Shown: one piece after another, positions 21,435 to 31,206 of the stretch | How positions within the stretch are numbered: the stretch's first letter is position 1 | Layout: each line of letters starts with the position of its first letter | Origin: Massilia sp. YIM B02763 | Lineage (GTDB): Bacteria; Pseudomonadota; Gammaproteobacteria; Burkholderiales; Burkholderiaceae_D | DNA length: 64,000 nt | Assembly (NCBI RefSeq): GCF_030412015.1 | Contig: NZ_JASNRD010000012.1 | Location: forward strand, 1-64,000 | Reading direction: 5' to 3' | The notes under the pieces: model-generated | Databases searched by the model: none | What the model was told of the DNA's origin: nothing | The model's input: only the letters and a program-made list of their open reading frames with translations | Translations under genes and position numbers: made by a program

Positions 21435-22718
21435 CTATTCCTGAGTCCGGTTCAAGCGGAAATCGACCGTCTCCGGCCGCCCGGGCAGGCGCAGCGCGGC
21501 GCGCGCCGGCGGCGCCTCGCTGATCGCCTGGCCGCGGCGCAGCACCAGGCGCCGCGCGGCGCGCAGGCGGATCGCCTCGACCGGACTGCCCGCGTCGAGC
21601 CACACCAGGTCGGCCTTGCAGCCGGGCGCGATGCCATAGCCTTGCAGGCCCAGGATGCGCGCGGGCGTGCTCGTCACCGCCTCGAAGCATTGCAGCATGC
21701 CGGCCTGCCCCGTCATCTGCGCCACGTGCAGGCCCATGTGCGCCACTTCCAGCATGTCCCCGGAACCGAGGCCGTACCACGGGTCCATCACGCAGTCGTG
21801 GCCGAAGGCGACGGGCACGCCGGCCGCCAGCAGTTCCGGCACGCGGGTCATGCCGCGCCGCTTCGGATAGGTGTCGTGGCGGCCCTGCAGCGTGATGTTG
21901 ATGAGCGGGTTGGCGATGGCCGCCACGCCCGCTTCCGCGATCAGCGGCAGCAGCTTGCTGACGTAGTAGTTGTCCATCGAATGCATCGAGGTCAGGTGCG
22001 AGCCCGTCACGCGCCCCTGCAGGCCAAGGCGCAGGGTTTCCGCCGCCAGCGTCTCGATGTGGCGCGACAGCGGGTCGTCGCTCTCGTCGCAATGCATGTC
22101 GACCATCAGCCCCTGCTGGGCCGCGTACTCGCACAGCAGGCGCACCGATTCCGCGCCCTGCGCCATGGTGCGCTCGAAGTGCGGGATGCCGCCGACGACG
22201 TCCACGCCCATCGCGATCGCCCGCTTCAGGTTGTCGAAGGCGCCGGGACTGCGCAGCAGGCCGTCCTGGGGAAAGGCGACCAGCTGCAGGTCGATGTACG
22301 GCGCCACGCGGCGCTTGACGTCGAGCAGCGCCTCGACGGCTAGCAGGCGTTCGTCGCACACGTCGACGTGGGTGCGGATCGCCAGCAGGCCGCGCGCGGC
22401 GGCCCAGTCGCAGTACTGCAGCGCGCGCGCCACCAGGGCGTCCTGCGCCAGCTGCGGCTTCAGTTCGCCCCACAGCGCGATCCCTTCCAGCAGCGTGCCG
22501 GAGGCGTTTACGCGCGGCAGGCCGTAGCTGAGGGTGGCGTCCATGTGGAAATGGGCGTCGACGAAGGGCGTGCTGACCAGGTCGCCGCCCACGTCGATCT
22601 CGCGCCCGGCCTGTACCTGCAGCGCGGGGCCGACCGCGGCGATGGTGTCGCCGTCGATGGCGATGTCGATGTCGCGGCGGCCGTCGGCCAGCGTGGCGTT
22701 GCGGATGACGAGGTCCAT
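21435..22718 (-). CDS. codA: Cytosine deaminase
   Basis: Converts cytosine to uracil and ammonia in pyrimidine salvage, in the cytoplasm. It has 427 residues, the same length as the E. coli enzyme, and the amidohydrolase metal ligands: HFH (His56, His58) in VDAHFHMD, HVDVCD, MHCDESDD with the catalytic Glu, and GHDCVMDPW with the Asp ligand. A good GGAG lies before the ATG at 22718. No permease (codB) gene is adjacent, so it stands alone here. A related isocytosine or creatinine deaminase activity cannot be excluded. Confidence 0.9.
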   Translation of the reverse strand: MDLVIRNATLADGRRDIDIAIDGDTIAAVGPALQVQAGREIDVGGDLVSTPFVDAHFHMDATLSYGLPRVNASGTLLEGIALWGELKPQLAQDALVARALQYCDWAAARGLLAIRTHVDVCDERLLAVEALLDVKRRVAPYIDLQLVAFPQDGLLRSPGAFDNLKRAIAMGVDVVGGIPHFERTMAQGAESVRLLCEYAAQQGLMVDMHCDESDDPLSRHIETLAAETLRLGLQGRVTGSHLTSMHSMDNYYVSKLLPLIAEAGVAAIANPLINITLQGRHDTYPKRRGMTRVPELLAAGVPVAFGHDCVMDPWYGLGSGDMLEVAHMGLHVAQMTGQAGMLQCFEAVTSTPARILGLQGYGIAPGCKADLVWLDAGSPVEAIRLRAARRLVLRRGQAISEAPPARAALRLPGRPETVDFRLNRTQE

Positions 22719-22926
22719 GCATGCTCCGTGTGATGCGCTTGTCGCAAGATTAACACGCGATGCATGGAATGTTGCGTTGTCAATGATCTAGATCAGTAGC
22801 CAATGCTGCGACGCAAGATTTCCTTGCAAAAACAACATAGAATTTCCTTTTCAACCCAAATGAACACCCTTACACTCTTTGCTATTGCAGTGCGTCATAA
22901 CCCGAACTGAAAGACAAGGAACTCAG

Positions 22927-23844
22927 ATGACTTTACTCTCCGAACAGTTGTCCGCCGTCCGCAAGTCCCAGTGGGAGGCCCAGCTCGACGTGTTCCGTGC
23001 GCTGAGCAATCGTGCGCTGGACAGTACCGAGCAGTTGATCGCGCTCAACATGAACACGTCCCGCAAGTCGATGGAACAGGCGGCCGGCACCTTCCGGCAG
23101 ATGCTCGACGCGCGCGATCCGCGCGACCTGCTGGCCCTCGGCGCGGCGGCGCAGGGCCAGTGGCAGCAGCTGTTCAGCTACGGCCGCGAACTGCTGGGCA
23201 TTGCCACCGGCACCCGCGTGCAGTCCTGGAGCACCGTATGGACCAGCCAGCCGCTGCCCGCGCCGGCGCCGCCCCTGCCCCGCTTGGCCGCGCCGCAGGT
23301 GCTGGAACAGGCGGCCATCGCCGCCGACGACGCGACCACCGTCGTGAGCGACATCGCGGCCGCCGCGACCGAATCGGGCGGCGCGCTGGCCGAGGCGACG
23401 CTGGACGCCGGCCAGCAGGCCGTCGCCCGGGCGACCGCCGACGCGGACCAGCCGCAGCAGCCGGCTGTCGCGGCCGATGAGCCCACCGAGCTGGAAGCGG
23501 AAAAGACGAACGAGGCGCCTTCCGAGCAACCTGCCACCGAGGCCGACGACGCCGGCGCCACGGTCGACGGCGCACCGTCGATCGTGACGAAGGAAGCGGC
23601 AGCCGACCCGATCGACGCCGTCATCGCCGAGGAGGCGCCGCCGGCCAAGGCCAAGCCGCTGGCGCGCGCCTTGAGCAAGGTGGCGCCGAAACCGCTTGCC
23701 GCCGAGCACCCGATCGCCTCGACCGTGCCGCTGGAAGCGAACGGCCACGTCGCGCTGCCGCTCGTCACGCCGGTGGAGAGCACGCCGCCGCTGCACGTGC
23801 CCGCGCAGGAGGGCAAGCCGGCGCGCGCGGCGCGCAAGAAATAA
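22927..23844 (+). CDS. Phasin family protein with long Ala/Pro-rich tail
   Basis: Polyhydroxyalkanoate granule-associated protein of 305 residues. The first 120 residues are the phasin domain (EQLSAVRKSQWEAQLDVF, ALDSTEQLIALNMNTSRKSMEQA, FRQMLDARDPRDLLAL, GQWQQLFSYGRELLGI). The remaining 180 are low-complexity Ala/Pro/Glu-rich, so it is longer than the usual phasin of about 190 residues. It starts at the ATG preceded by AAGGAA, not at the upstream frame extension. It stands alone between codA and the ABC exporter and ends at a strong terminator. PHA storage in the host is implied. Confidence 0.9.
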   Translation: MTLLSEQLSAVRKSQWEAQLDVFRALSNRALDSTEQLIALNMNTSRKSMEQAAGTFRQMLDARDPRDLLALGAAAQGQWQQLFSYGRELLGIATGTRVQSWSTVWTSQPLPAPAPPLPRLAAPQVLEQAAIAADDATTVVSDIAAAATESGGALAEATLDAGQQAVARATADADQPQQPAVAADEPTELEAEKTNEAPSEQPATEADDAGATVDGAPSIVTKEAAADPIDAVIAEEAPPAKAKPLARALSKVAPKPLAAEHPIASTVPLEANGHVALPLVTPVESTPPLHVPAQEGKPARAARKK

Positions 23845-23952
23845 GCCATCGCGGCGGGCGCCGCCGCTTGCATCGCTCCATTGCCTCTGCAAAGGACGGT
23901 CAAAAATAGTACATTAGCGGGCCTCGGCCCGCCTGCTGTTCCATTCCTTCGA

Positions 23953-23979
23953 AGCGGGCCGCGGCCCGCTTTTTCTTTT
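23953..23979 (+). terminator. Rho-independent terminator after the phasin gene
   Basis: AGCGGGCC-GCGGCCCGCT is a perfect 9-bp stem followed by TTTTTCTTTT. A shorter GC palindrome (GCGGGCCTCGGCCCGC, 23917-23932) lies just upstream and shares the stem sequence. Confidence 0.85.
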
Positions 23980-24017
23980 CCGGCCTCCGTCCGGCAGTAA
24001 CAAGAACAGGATATTCC

Positions 24018-25793
24018 ATGGGTCTGGCAAGGCTGATCGGCGGCTTCGTGCGCCGGCATTGGCGTTCTTATGCATCGTCGGCGGTCATGCTGTTCGGCGT
24101 GGCCGTGTGCACGGTCCTCATTCCGCGCAAGACGGGTGCCCTCATCGACGGGCTCGCCGCGCACCGCCTCGGCCAGCACGAGCTGGTCATCGGCATCCTC
24201 GAGCTGCTCGGCCTCGGCCTGGCGATCTACGGCCTGCGCGTGGCCTGGCGCCTGCGCCTGTATTCGGCCGCCTACCGCCTCGGCGTCGAACTGCGCACGC
24301 AGCTGTATGCGCGCCTGGCGGCCCAGGGCCCGGCCTTCTTCCAGCACCAGCGCACGGGCGACCTGATGGCGCTCGCCACCAACGACATCGACGCGATCGA
24401 GCAGGCCGCCGGCGAGGCGCTGCTGGCCGCGTTCGACGGCAGCCTCACGCTCGTCATGGTGCTGGGCATCATGTTCCTGGGCGTCGACTGGCGCCTGACC
24501 GCCATCGCCCTGCTGCCCTTCCCGCTGATGGCGCTGGCGTTCTGGCACATCTCGAGCCACATCCATACGGCTGCCGGCGATGCGCTCAAGCGCTTCTCGG
24601 ATCTCAACGACCACGTGCAGGAGACGCTGTCCGGCGTGCGCACGCTGCGCGCCCTCGGCCTGGAAGCGCGCAGCAGCCAGCAGTTCTCGCAACTGGCCGC
24701 CGGCGCGGCCGAGGCCAGCCTGCGCGCCCAGAAATGGGAAGCCGCGTACGAACCGGCCGTGGGCCTGACCCTGACGGCGGCCACCGGCCTGACGCTGGGC
24801 CTGGGCGGCTACCTCGTGTGGCAGCAGCAGCTGACCATCGGCGCCCTGACCAGTTTTTCCATGTACCTGGGCCAGCTGATCTGGCCGATGTTCGCGGCCG
24901 GCTGGGTGCTGTCGCTGATCGAGCGCGGCCGCGCCGCGCTGGCGCGCCTGCAGCCGCTGCTGGAGACGCCGCTGAGCGTCGACGACCGCGGCACCGTCGC
25001 CCAGCTGGAACGCGGACCGCTCGTGTTCGAGCACGTCGGCTTCGCCTACGGCAGCCACGAGCCGCAGGAACGGCGCCAGCAACCGCGCCCGGCGCTGGAC
25101 GACGTCTCGCTGCGCCTGGAGCCGGGCCGCACGCTGGGCCTGGTGGGCGCCACCGGGGCCGGCAAGTCGACGCTGCTGCGCGTGCTGCTGCGCCAGGCCA
25201 CGCCGCAGCAGGGCCGCGTACTCTGGGGCGGCCACGCGCTGGACGAATACACGCTCGCCACCCTGCGTTCCGGCATCGCCTGGGTGCCGCAGGAATCCTT
25301 CCTGTTCTCGGCCTCGATCGCCGAGAACATCGCGCTGGGCCGTCCCGGCGCCTCGCGTGCCGAGGTCGAGCAGGCGGCCAGGATGGCGGCGATCCACGAC
25401 GACATCCTGCGCTTCCCGCACGGCTACGACACGCCGGTCGGCGAGAAAGGCATCACGCTGTCGGGCGGGCAGCGCCAGCGCGTGGCGATCGCGCGCTCGC
25501 TGCTGGCCGACAGCTCCCTGCTGCTGCTGGACGACGCGCTGTCGGCCGTCGACACGGGCACCGAGACGCGCATCCTCGAACACCTGGACGAATTGCGCCG
25601 CACGCGCCCGGAACTGTCGGCGATCATCGCCAGCCATCGCCTGTCGGCCGTGGTCAAGGCCGACCTGATCGTCGTGCTGCGCGACGGCCGCGTCGTCGAA
25701 CGCGGCACCCACGAACAACTGCTCGCGCTGGACGGCTGGTATGCCGGCCAGTGGCGCTACCAACAACTGGAGGCCAGCCTCGATGCCATCTGA
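24018..25793 (+). CDS. ABC exporter half-transporter, degenerate-site subunit (MdlA-like)
   Basis: A 591-residue TM-NBD fusion with six membrane segments in the first 300 residues. The NBD has Walker A GATGAGKST, Q-loop VPQESF, signature LSGGQRQRVAIARS and Walker B LLLLDDALSAVD. The catalytic Walker B glutamate is replaced by Asp, which marks the degenerate-site subunit of heterodimeric exporters such as TmrAB, TM287/288 or MdlAB. Its partner follows with an 11-nt overlap. Likely substrates are lipids or drugs, but the sequence does not say. Confidence 0.9.
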   Translation: MGLARLIGGFVRRHWRSYASSAVMLFGVAVCTVLIPRKTGALIDGLAAHRLGQHELVIGILELLGLGLAIYGLRVAWRLRLYSAAYRLGVELRTQLYARLAAQGPAFFQHQRTGDLMALATNDIDAIEQAAGEALLAAFDGSLTLVMVLGIMFLGVDWRLTAIALLPFPLMALAFWHISSHIHTAAGDALKRFSDLNDHVQETLSGVRTLRALGLEARSSQQFSQLAAGAAEASLRAQKWEAAYEPAVGLTLTAATGLTLGLGGYLVWQQQLTIGALTSFSMYLGQLIWPMFAAGWVLSLIERGRAALARLQPLLETPLSVDDRGTVAQLERGPLVFEHVGFAYGSHEPQERRQQPRPALDDVSLRLEPGRTLGLVGATGAGKSTLLRVLLRQATPQQGRVLWGGHALDEYTLATLRSGIAWVPQESFLFSASIAENIALGRPGASRAEVEQAARMAAIHDDILRFPHGYDTPVGEKGITLSGGQRQRVAIARSLLADSSLLLLDDALSAVDTGTETRILEHLDELRRTRPELSAIIASHRLSAVVKADLIVVLRDGRVVERGTHEQLLALDGWYAGQWRYQQLEASLDAI

Positions 25794-27597
25794 TCCGAAC
25801 CAGGCCGCCAAGAGCGTCAGTGGCGCGCAAGCGAAACAGGCAGCCGGCCTGCTGCGCCGCGCCGCCCACCCCGACCGCGGCCACCTCGGCTGGGCCACCG
25901 CCTGGCTGGTCGTCGCCGCCGCGCTGGAAGTGCTCGGCCCCCTGCTGGGCAAGAAGCTGATCGACGACCACCTGCTGCCGCACCACCTGGACTGGACCCG
26001 CATGGCCCTGCTGCTGGGCGGCGTGCTGGTCACCGGCTGGGTCGCGTCCTGGCTGCGCTTCCTGCAGCTGGTGCGCCTGTCGGGCCTGGCGATGCGCTCC
26101 GTGCAGCGCCTGCGCGAATGGGTCTACGGCCACGTGCTGCGCCTGCCGATGGCCTTCTTCGACCGCGCCATCACGGGCCAGCTGGTCAGCCGCGTCACCA
26201 ACGACACCGAGGCCGTCAAGACCCTGTACATCCAGGTGCTGTTCGTGATCCTGGACAGCAGCATCGTCCTGGTCGGCACCTCGATCGCCATGGCCTGGCT
26301 GGACTGGCGCCTGATGCTGATCGTGCTGGCCCTCGTCCCCGCCGTGCTGGGCATCGTGTGGCTGTACCAGCGCCTGTCGGCGCCGGCGGTGACGCGCGCC
26401 CGCGCCCTGCGCAGCGACATCAACGGCCAGATGGCCGAGTCGATCGGCGGCATGAGCGTGCTGCAGGCGAACAATGCCCAGCACCGCTTCGGCCAGCGCT
26501 TCGCCGCCACCAACGAGCAGCACTACACGGCGCGCGTGGCCGAGCTGCGCGCCAACGCCTTCCTGCTACGCCCCGCGCTCGACTTCCTGAACGTGGTGCT
26601 GCTGGCGGTGGTGATCTACAGCTTCGGCCAGCGCAGCATGAACGCGGTCGAGGTCGGGGTGCTGTACGCCTTCATCAGCTACATCGCGCGCGTGGTCGAG
26701 CCGCTCATCCAGATCACGATGCAGTTCAGCGGCCTGCAGCAGGCCGTCGTCGCCACCGCGCGCGTGGCCACGCTGCTGGACGAAAAGGCGGCGGCAGAAC
26801 ATGCCGGCGGCCGAACGGCCGGCGAACGGCCGGCCGTGGCGGCCGACGTGCCGGCGGTGCGCGTTCGCGGCGTGAATTTCGCCTACGTCCCCGGCCAGAC
26901 CGTGCTGCACGACCTGTCGCTGGACATCCCGCAGGGTGCCTTCTTCGGCATCGTCGGCCACACGGGCAGCGGCAAGTCGACCTTCCTGTCGCTGCTGCTG
27001 CGCTACTACGCCTTCGATGACGAGACGCTGGGCAACCGCGGCAGCATCGACCTGTTCGGCGAACCGCTCGCGGGCATCGACAACGCGCGCTTCCGCGCGG
27101 AGGTCGGCCTGGTGCCGCAGGACCCGTTCCTGCTGGCGGCGTCCGCCCGCGAGAACATCGACATGGGCCGCGGCCTGCCGCAGGAGACCATCGAGGCGGC
27201 GGCGCGCGCGGCCCATGCCCACGACTTCATCATGGCGCTGGAACAAGGCTACGACACGGCGCTGGGCGAAGGCGGCTCGCGCCTGTCCTCGGGACAGAAG
27301 CAGCTGATCGCGATCGCCCGCGCCCTCGCCGGCCGCCCGCGCATCCTGCTGCTGGACGAGGCGACGTCGCGCATCGACAGCCAGACCGAACAGATCGTGC
27401 AGCAGGCGCTGGCGGAATTGCGCGGCCAGGTGACCATCGTCGCCATCGCCCACCGCCTGTCGACGATCCGCGACGCCGACCGCATCGTCGTGCTGAACCA
27501 TGGCCGCATCAGCGAGGCGGGCCGGCACGAGGAGCTGATGCAGATCGAGGGCGGCCTGTACCAGCGGCTCTACTTGCTGCAGCAATTGGCCGTGTAA
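25783..27597 (+). CDS. ABC exporter half-transporter, canonical-site subunit (MdlB-like)
   Basis: A 604-residue TM-NBD protein. Walker A GHTGSGKST and Walker B ILLLDEATSRID (with the catalytic Glu) are intact, while the signature is LSSGQKQ instead of LSGGQ. Together with the Asp in the partner's Walker B, this builds exactly one normal and one degenerate ATP site. The start is ATG 25783 inside the upstream gene (ATGCCATCTGA overlap), with GGAGG 10 nt before it. Stoichiometric co-translation is expected. Function: export by an asymmetric heterodimer in the inner membrane. Confidence 0.91.
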   Translation: MPSDPNQAAKSVSGAQAKQAAGLLRRAAHPDRGHLGWATAWLVVAAALEVLGPLLGKKLIDDHLLPHHLDWTRMALLLGGVLVTGWVASWLRFLQLVRLSGLAMRSVQRLREWVYGHVLRLPMAFFDRAITGQLVSRVTNDTEAVKTLYIQVLFVILDSSIVLVGTSIAMAWLDWRLMLIVLALVPAVLGIVWLYQRLSAPAVTRARALRSDINGQMAESIGGMSVLQANNAQHRFGQRFAATNEQHYTARVAELRANAFLLRPALDFLNVVLLAVVIYSFGQRSMNAVEVGVLYAFISYIARVVEPLIQITMQFSGLQQAVVATARVATLLDEKAAAEHAGGRTAGERPAVAADVPAVRVRGVNFAYVPGQTVLHDLSLDIPQGAFFGIVGHTGSGKSTFLSLLLRYYAFDDETLGNRGSIDLFGEPLAGIDNARFRAEVGLVPQDPFLLAASARENIDMGRGLPQETIEAAARAAHAHDFIMALEQGYDTALGEGGSRLSSGQKQLIAIARALAGRPRILLLDEATSRIDSQTEQIVQQALAELRGQVTIVAIAHRLSTIRDADRIVVLNHGRISEAGRHEELMQIEGGLYQRLYLLQQLAV

Positions 27598-27629
27598 TTT
27601 CCACATGGAAATTAGACTGTTCAATTTCT

Positions 27630-27649
27630 GACACAGTAGTGTGTCTTTT
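27630..27649 (+). terminator. Weak hairpin terminator after the ABC pair
   Basis: GACACA-GTAG-TGTGTC followed by TTTTA, 32 bp past the stop codon. The stem is only 6 bp, so termination is tentative. Confidence 0.45.
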
Positions 27650-27694
27650 ACGCATCCCCCTCAGAAAATTGGTCTTTCTCGCTAGCAAGCGGCC

Positions 27695-27700
27695 TATAAT
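27695..27700 (+). promoter_or_regulatory. TATAAT -10 box of the diguanylate cyclase gene
   Basis: A consensus TATAAT lies 48 bp before the ATG at 27749. The -35 is poor (GGTCTT at 18 bp). Inferred. Confidence 0.4.
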
Positions 27701-27748
27701 TTCGCCTCTCGACCCGTCCTGGGTCGAACGACGAATCCCTGGGGAACT

Positions 27749-29866
27749 ATGTTGGCAGCCCTGTACAGCGCATTGCAGCACCCCGGCCGCCGCCAGTTGC
27801 GGACCGCGCCCCGGCTCGCGTCGCTGCTCGCGCCTGTGCTCGCATCGCTGCTCATGTCCCTGTCCGCCGTCGTGCGGGCCAGCGCCCAGGACGATGCCCC
27901 TGCGCCGCTGGACCGCATTACCCAGATCGAAGAGATCATCCGCGTCACGCCCCAGCGCGCCATCCCCCTGCTCGACAAGCTCGATGCCGAGACGCGCGCC
28001 GGCAGCCCCGTCGAACGGGCCCATTACCTGATCCTCGCCTGCGACCTGCGCCACCGGCTGGGCGACCACGTCGAATCGGCGGCGCTGTGCGACCAGGCGC
28101 TGCAGCTGGCGCGCCAGGCGCGCGACAACGATGCCATCGCCAAGGCCATGCTGTCCAAGGCCTATGCGCTGTTCAGCCTGAACGAGATGACGCAGTCGCA
28201 CGAACTGATCTGGGCGGCGGAACGGGCCAGCACGGACAGCCGCGATGCCGGCCTGCGCGTGCGCGCCCTGATTTCCTCGGGCGAGGCCTTTGGCGAGGAC
28301 GGCAACCTGCCGATGGCGCTGGTCAAGACCCAGGCGGCCGTCACGCTGGCGCGCCAGACCGGCCAGCCGCTGCACGTGCTGGTGGCCCTGAAGGCGCTCG
28401 CCTACCAGTACTACCTGATCCGCGAATACGACAAGGGTTTCGAGGCGATCGGGGAAGCCGAGGCCATCGCCGTGGCGATGAAATGGCCGGGCCGCCTGGC
28501 CATCCTGAAGACGACGGAGTATTTCCTCGCCGTCGGCGCCGGCACCCTGCAGCGCGGTACCAGGGTGCTGCTGGAGACGCTCGCGCTCGAACGCGAGATC
28601 GGCGCGGACGAACTGATCGCGAACACCCTCGTCAACCTGTCCGACGCCTATCTGCAGCAGCGCAAGTATGCCGAAGCGCTGTCGTATGCCCAGCAGGCGC
28701 TGGGCCAGGCGCTGCACCTGCACAACGATGCGGTCGCGGCCACGGCGCGCATCAACGTCGGCCACGGCTACCTGGGCATGGGCCGCCTGGCCGAGGGCAA
28801 GAAGACCATCGAGGAAGGCATCGCCTGGTACGACCGCGCGGCCAACAAGCCGGACCTGCAGAGCGTGCTGGTCGAATACGGCGACGCGCTCGAGCGCGTC
28901 GGCGACCTGCCCGGCGCGCTGGCCGCCTACCACCGCGAGCGCAAGCTGTCCGACGAACTGTTCGAAAAGCGCCGCCAGAAGGCGGTGACGGAACTGCAGG
29001 AGAAATACGAGGCCGACAAGCGCCAGCGCCAGATCCAGCTGCTGCGCCAGGAAAACCAGGTCAAGTCGACGGAACTCGACAACCGCCGCCTGCAGCAGCG
29101 CATCTGGTGGCTGCTGGCGCTCGTGTTCGCGCTGGCCTCCGTCATCGTCGGCATCCTGTACCGCAAGGTGCGCCACGCGAACGCCCGGCTCGAGGAAAAG
29201 AACCTGGAACTGAAGCAGCAGAGCGCGCGCGATCCGCTGACGGCGCTGTACAACCGCCGCCACTTCCAGGAATTCATGCGCAACCACGACGGGGTGGAGC
29301 GGCGCCATGCCGGCAGCGCCGACGACATGGTCGGCGCCATGTTCCTGCTCGACGTCGACCACTTCAAGCACATCAACGACACCTACGGCCACGGCGCCGG
29401 CGACGCCGTGCTGCGCGAGATCGCCGACGCGCTGCGCGACATCCTGCGCGAGACCGACATGATCGTGCGCTGGGGCGGCGAGGAATTCCTCGCCTTCCTG
29501 CCGGCCGTCCCGCGCGGCAACCTGGACGAGGTGGCGCGCCGCTTGCTGTCCGGCATCCCGGCGCGCACCATCGACTACCAGGGCGTCCCGCTGTCGGTCA
29601 ACGTCTCGATCGGCTTTGCCCCGTTCCCGCTGGCGCCGGGCGGCGCCCCCATCTCGTGGGAACGCGCCGTGAACATCGTCGACATGGCGCTGTACCTGGC
29701 CAAGGGCCACGGCCGCAACCGCGCCTACGGCGTGCGCGGCCTGGCCCAGCTGGACGGCGCCGCGCTGGACCTGGTCGAGCAGGACATCGAGCAGGCCTGG
29801 CGCGCCGGCCTGGTCGAGCTGTCGATCGTGCAGGGCAATCCGGCGGAGCTGCGCGCGGCGTCCTGA
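27749..29866 (+). CDS. TPR-containing membrane diguanylate cyclase (GGDEF)
   Basis: Makes cyclic di-GMP from GTP. 705 residues: a signal-anchor-like N-terminus (ending near VVRASAQ), a periplasmic stretch of TPR-like helical repeats (about 50-410), a coiled coil, one TM (IWWLLALVFALASVIVGILY, about 450), and a cytoplasmic GGDEF domain. The active-site loop is GGEEF (576-580), and an RxxD inhibitory site (RETD) sits five residues before it, so product inhibition is expected. GGGGA precedes the ATG. The sensory input may be a periplasmic protein or peptide bound by the repeats. Its 3' end converges on the small lipoprotein gene. Confidence 0.92.
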   Translation: MLAALYSALQHPGRRQLRTAPRLASLLAPVLASLLMSLSAVVRASAQDDAPAPLDRITQIEEIIRVTPQRAIPLLDKLDAETRAGSPVERAHYLILACDLRHRLGDHVESAALCDQALQLARQARDNDAIAKAMLSKAYALFSLNEMTQSHELIWAAERASTDSRDAGLRVRALISSGEAFGEDGNLPMALVKTQAAVTLARQTGQPLHVLVALKALAYQYYLIREYDKGFEAIGEAEAIAVAMKWPGRLAILKTTEYFLAVGAGTLQRGTRVLLETLALEREIGADELIANTLVNLSDAYLQQRKYAEALSYAQQALGQALHLHNDAVAATARINVGHGYLGMGRLAEGKKTIEEGIAWYDRAANKPDLQSVLVEYGDALERVGDLPGALAAYHRERKLSDELFEKRRQKAVTELQEKYEADKRQRQIQLLRQENQVKSTELDNRRLQQRIWWLLALVFALASVIVGILYRKVRHANARLEEKNLELKQQSARDPLTALYNRRHFQEFMRNHDGVERRHAGSADDMVGAMFLLDVDHFKHINDTYGHGAGDAVLREIADALRDILRETDMIVRWGGEEFLAFLPAVPRGNLDEVARRLLSGIPARTIDYQGVPLSVNVSIGFAPFPLAPGGAPISWERAVNIVDMALYLAKGHGRNRAYGVRGLAQLDGAALDLVEQDIEQAWRAGLVELSIVQGNPAELRAAS

Positions 29867-29882
29867 TCACGGAGCGACGGGC

Positions 29883-30215
29883 TTAATGCGCGGCCTGCTG
29901 GATCTTCTGGCCCGTCTCTTCCACCTTCTCCCCGACCTTCTCGGTGGCGCGGTCCAGGTTGCGGCGCGCTTCCTCGGTCGCGTCCTGGGCGTCGATGCGC
30001 GCCCGGCGCGCCGCGGCGTCGGCCTTGGCGACCTGTTCCTGCATCTTGTCCCTGACCTTGTCGCCGGCGTCGTCGACCGCGGCGGCGGCGCGGGCGCCGG
30101 CATCGTCGACGGCCTTGCCGGCGCGCTCGGCCGGACCGGGACCGGCGTCCTGGCGGCTGCAGGCGGACAGCAGCGCAAGGAGCGATAAGGTAGCGATAAG
30201 CGATGCGCGTTTCAT
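29883..30215 (-). CDS. Small Ala-rich lipoprotein
   Basis: A 110-residue predicted lipoprotein: MKRASLIATLSLLALLSAC ends in a lipobox (LSAC, Cys19). The mature part is one long amphipathic helix rich in Ala, Asp, Glu, Lys and Arg (VDDAGDKVRDKMQEQVAKAD). The start at 30215 has a perfect AGGAGG site. Similar helical lipoproteins occur in many betaproteobacteria without known function. It lies 52 bp downstream of the tubulin-like operon on the same strand with no obvious terminator between, so it may be its sixth gene. Confidence 0.8.
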   Translation of the reverse strand: MKRASLIATLSLLALLSACSRQDAGPGPAERAGKAVDDAGARAAAAVDDAGDKVRDKMQEQVAKADAAARRARIDAQDATEEARRNLDRATEKVGEKVEETGQKIQQAAH

Positions 30216-30267
30216 GGCAGACCTCCTTTTTGTTGTCAAATATACACCCAACAACAAGGAGATGGCG

Positions 30268-31206
30268 CTACGGCACCGCCAGCGGATGCTCGCGCCGCGC
30301 GGCGTCGATGCGGCCGCGCAGCGCCCGCGTGTCCTCGTCCTCGCCCCAGCGCTTCACGTAGGCCTGCAGGCGCAGGCGGGCGCGCTCCGCGTTGCCGGCC
30401 TTGAGCGCGGCCTCGGCCGCGTCCTGCGCTTCCGTCCACGCCCTGTCCTTCTGGCGCCGGCGCGTGCACTTGCCCGCTTCCTCGTTCAGCGCCTTCTGCA
30501 CCCGCTCGAGCTGGGCCGGCGTCGCCCGCTCCGCGCGCAGCGCGATCAGCTCGTCCTGCGCCTCCTTCGCCTTGCATTCGCGCGCCAGCGCGATGGCCGC
30601 CTCGATGCGCCGCTCGGTCTTCTTCGCCGACGGCTTGGCGACCAGCCACACGGCCCACAGGATCGCCAGCGCCAGGATCCACCAGCGCAGGCGGATCGGT
30701 TCGCGCTGGCGCGGCGCCGACTGGCCGCCCGTGACGCCGGGGCGCGGGGGTGGGCCCGCCGCTGCGCCAGGGCTGGCCGTGCCGCTACGGCCGAAGGCGT
30801 GCGGCGATGGCGGCGATGGCGGCGGAGGTGGCGGCTTGGGCGTTGGAGGCGGCTCCGGGGCCTTCGGCGGCGGCGCCGGCGATGACGACGCTGGCGATGG
30901 TGACGGTGAGGGCGGCGGCGCCGACGCTTCCGCTTCCGGCGCATCCGCCCACCCGGACAGCGACGCGGCCGCCGTGGCGCCGGCCGCGGCCAGGGCGGCG
31001 CGACCGGAATTACGCTCGGTCTCGCGCCCGGTCTCGCGCTCGGTCTCGCGCTCGTCAGCGGCGCTGCGCGCGTCCGCCTGCGCGCGCGCGCCGGCGTGCT
31101 GCGCGGTGCCGCACCACGGACAGAAATTCACCGGGCGCGGCATGGCGCGCGCGCAGGTGGGATTGATGCAGCGGTAGATCGTTTCGTCCTGCACGTCGGC
31201 CCTCAT
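30268..31206 (-). CDS. Zinc-ribbon, proline-rich, single-TM protein of the tubulin-like operon
   Basis: 312 residues. The N-terminus is a zinc ribbon with Cys13, Cys18, Cys29 and Cys32 (CINPTC, CPWC). Next come a charged Glu/Arg repeat (ERETERETGRETER), a long Pro/Ser-rich linker, one TM (RLRWWILALAILWAVWLVAK, about 185-203) and a cytosolic or periplasmic helical tail of about 100 residues with TPR-like or coiled-coil character. The start ATG overlaps the tubulin-like stop (ATGA at 31206-31203), so the two are translationally coupled. No known function; it may be the membrane anchor of the tubulin-like protein. Confidence 0.8.
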   Translation of the reverse strand: MRADVQDETIYRCINPTCARAMPRPVNFCPWCGTAQHAGARAQADARSAADERETERETGRETERNSGRAALAAAGATAAASLSGWADAPEAEASAPPPSPSPSPASSSPAPPPKAPEPPPTPKPPPPPPSPPSPHAFGRSGTASPGAAAGPPPRPGVTGGQSAPRQREPIRLRWWILALAILWAVWLVAKPSAKKTERRIEAAIALARECKAKEAQDELIALRAERATPAQLERVQKALNEEAGKCTRRRQKDRAWTEAQDAAEAALKAGNAERARLRLQAYVKRWGEDEDTRALRGRIDAARREHPLAVP

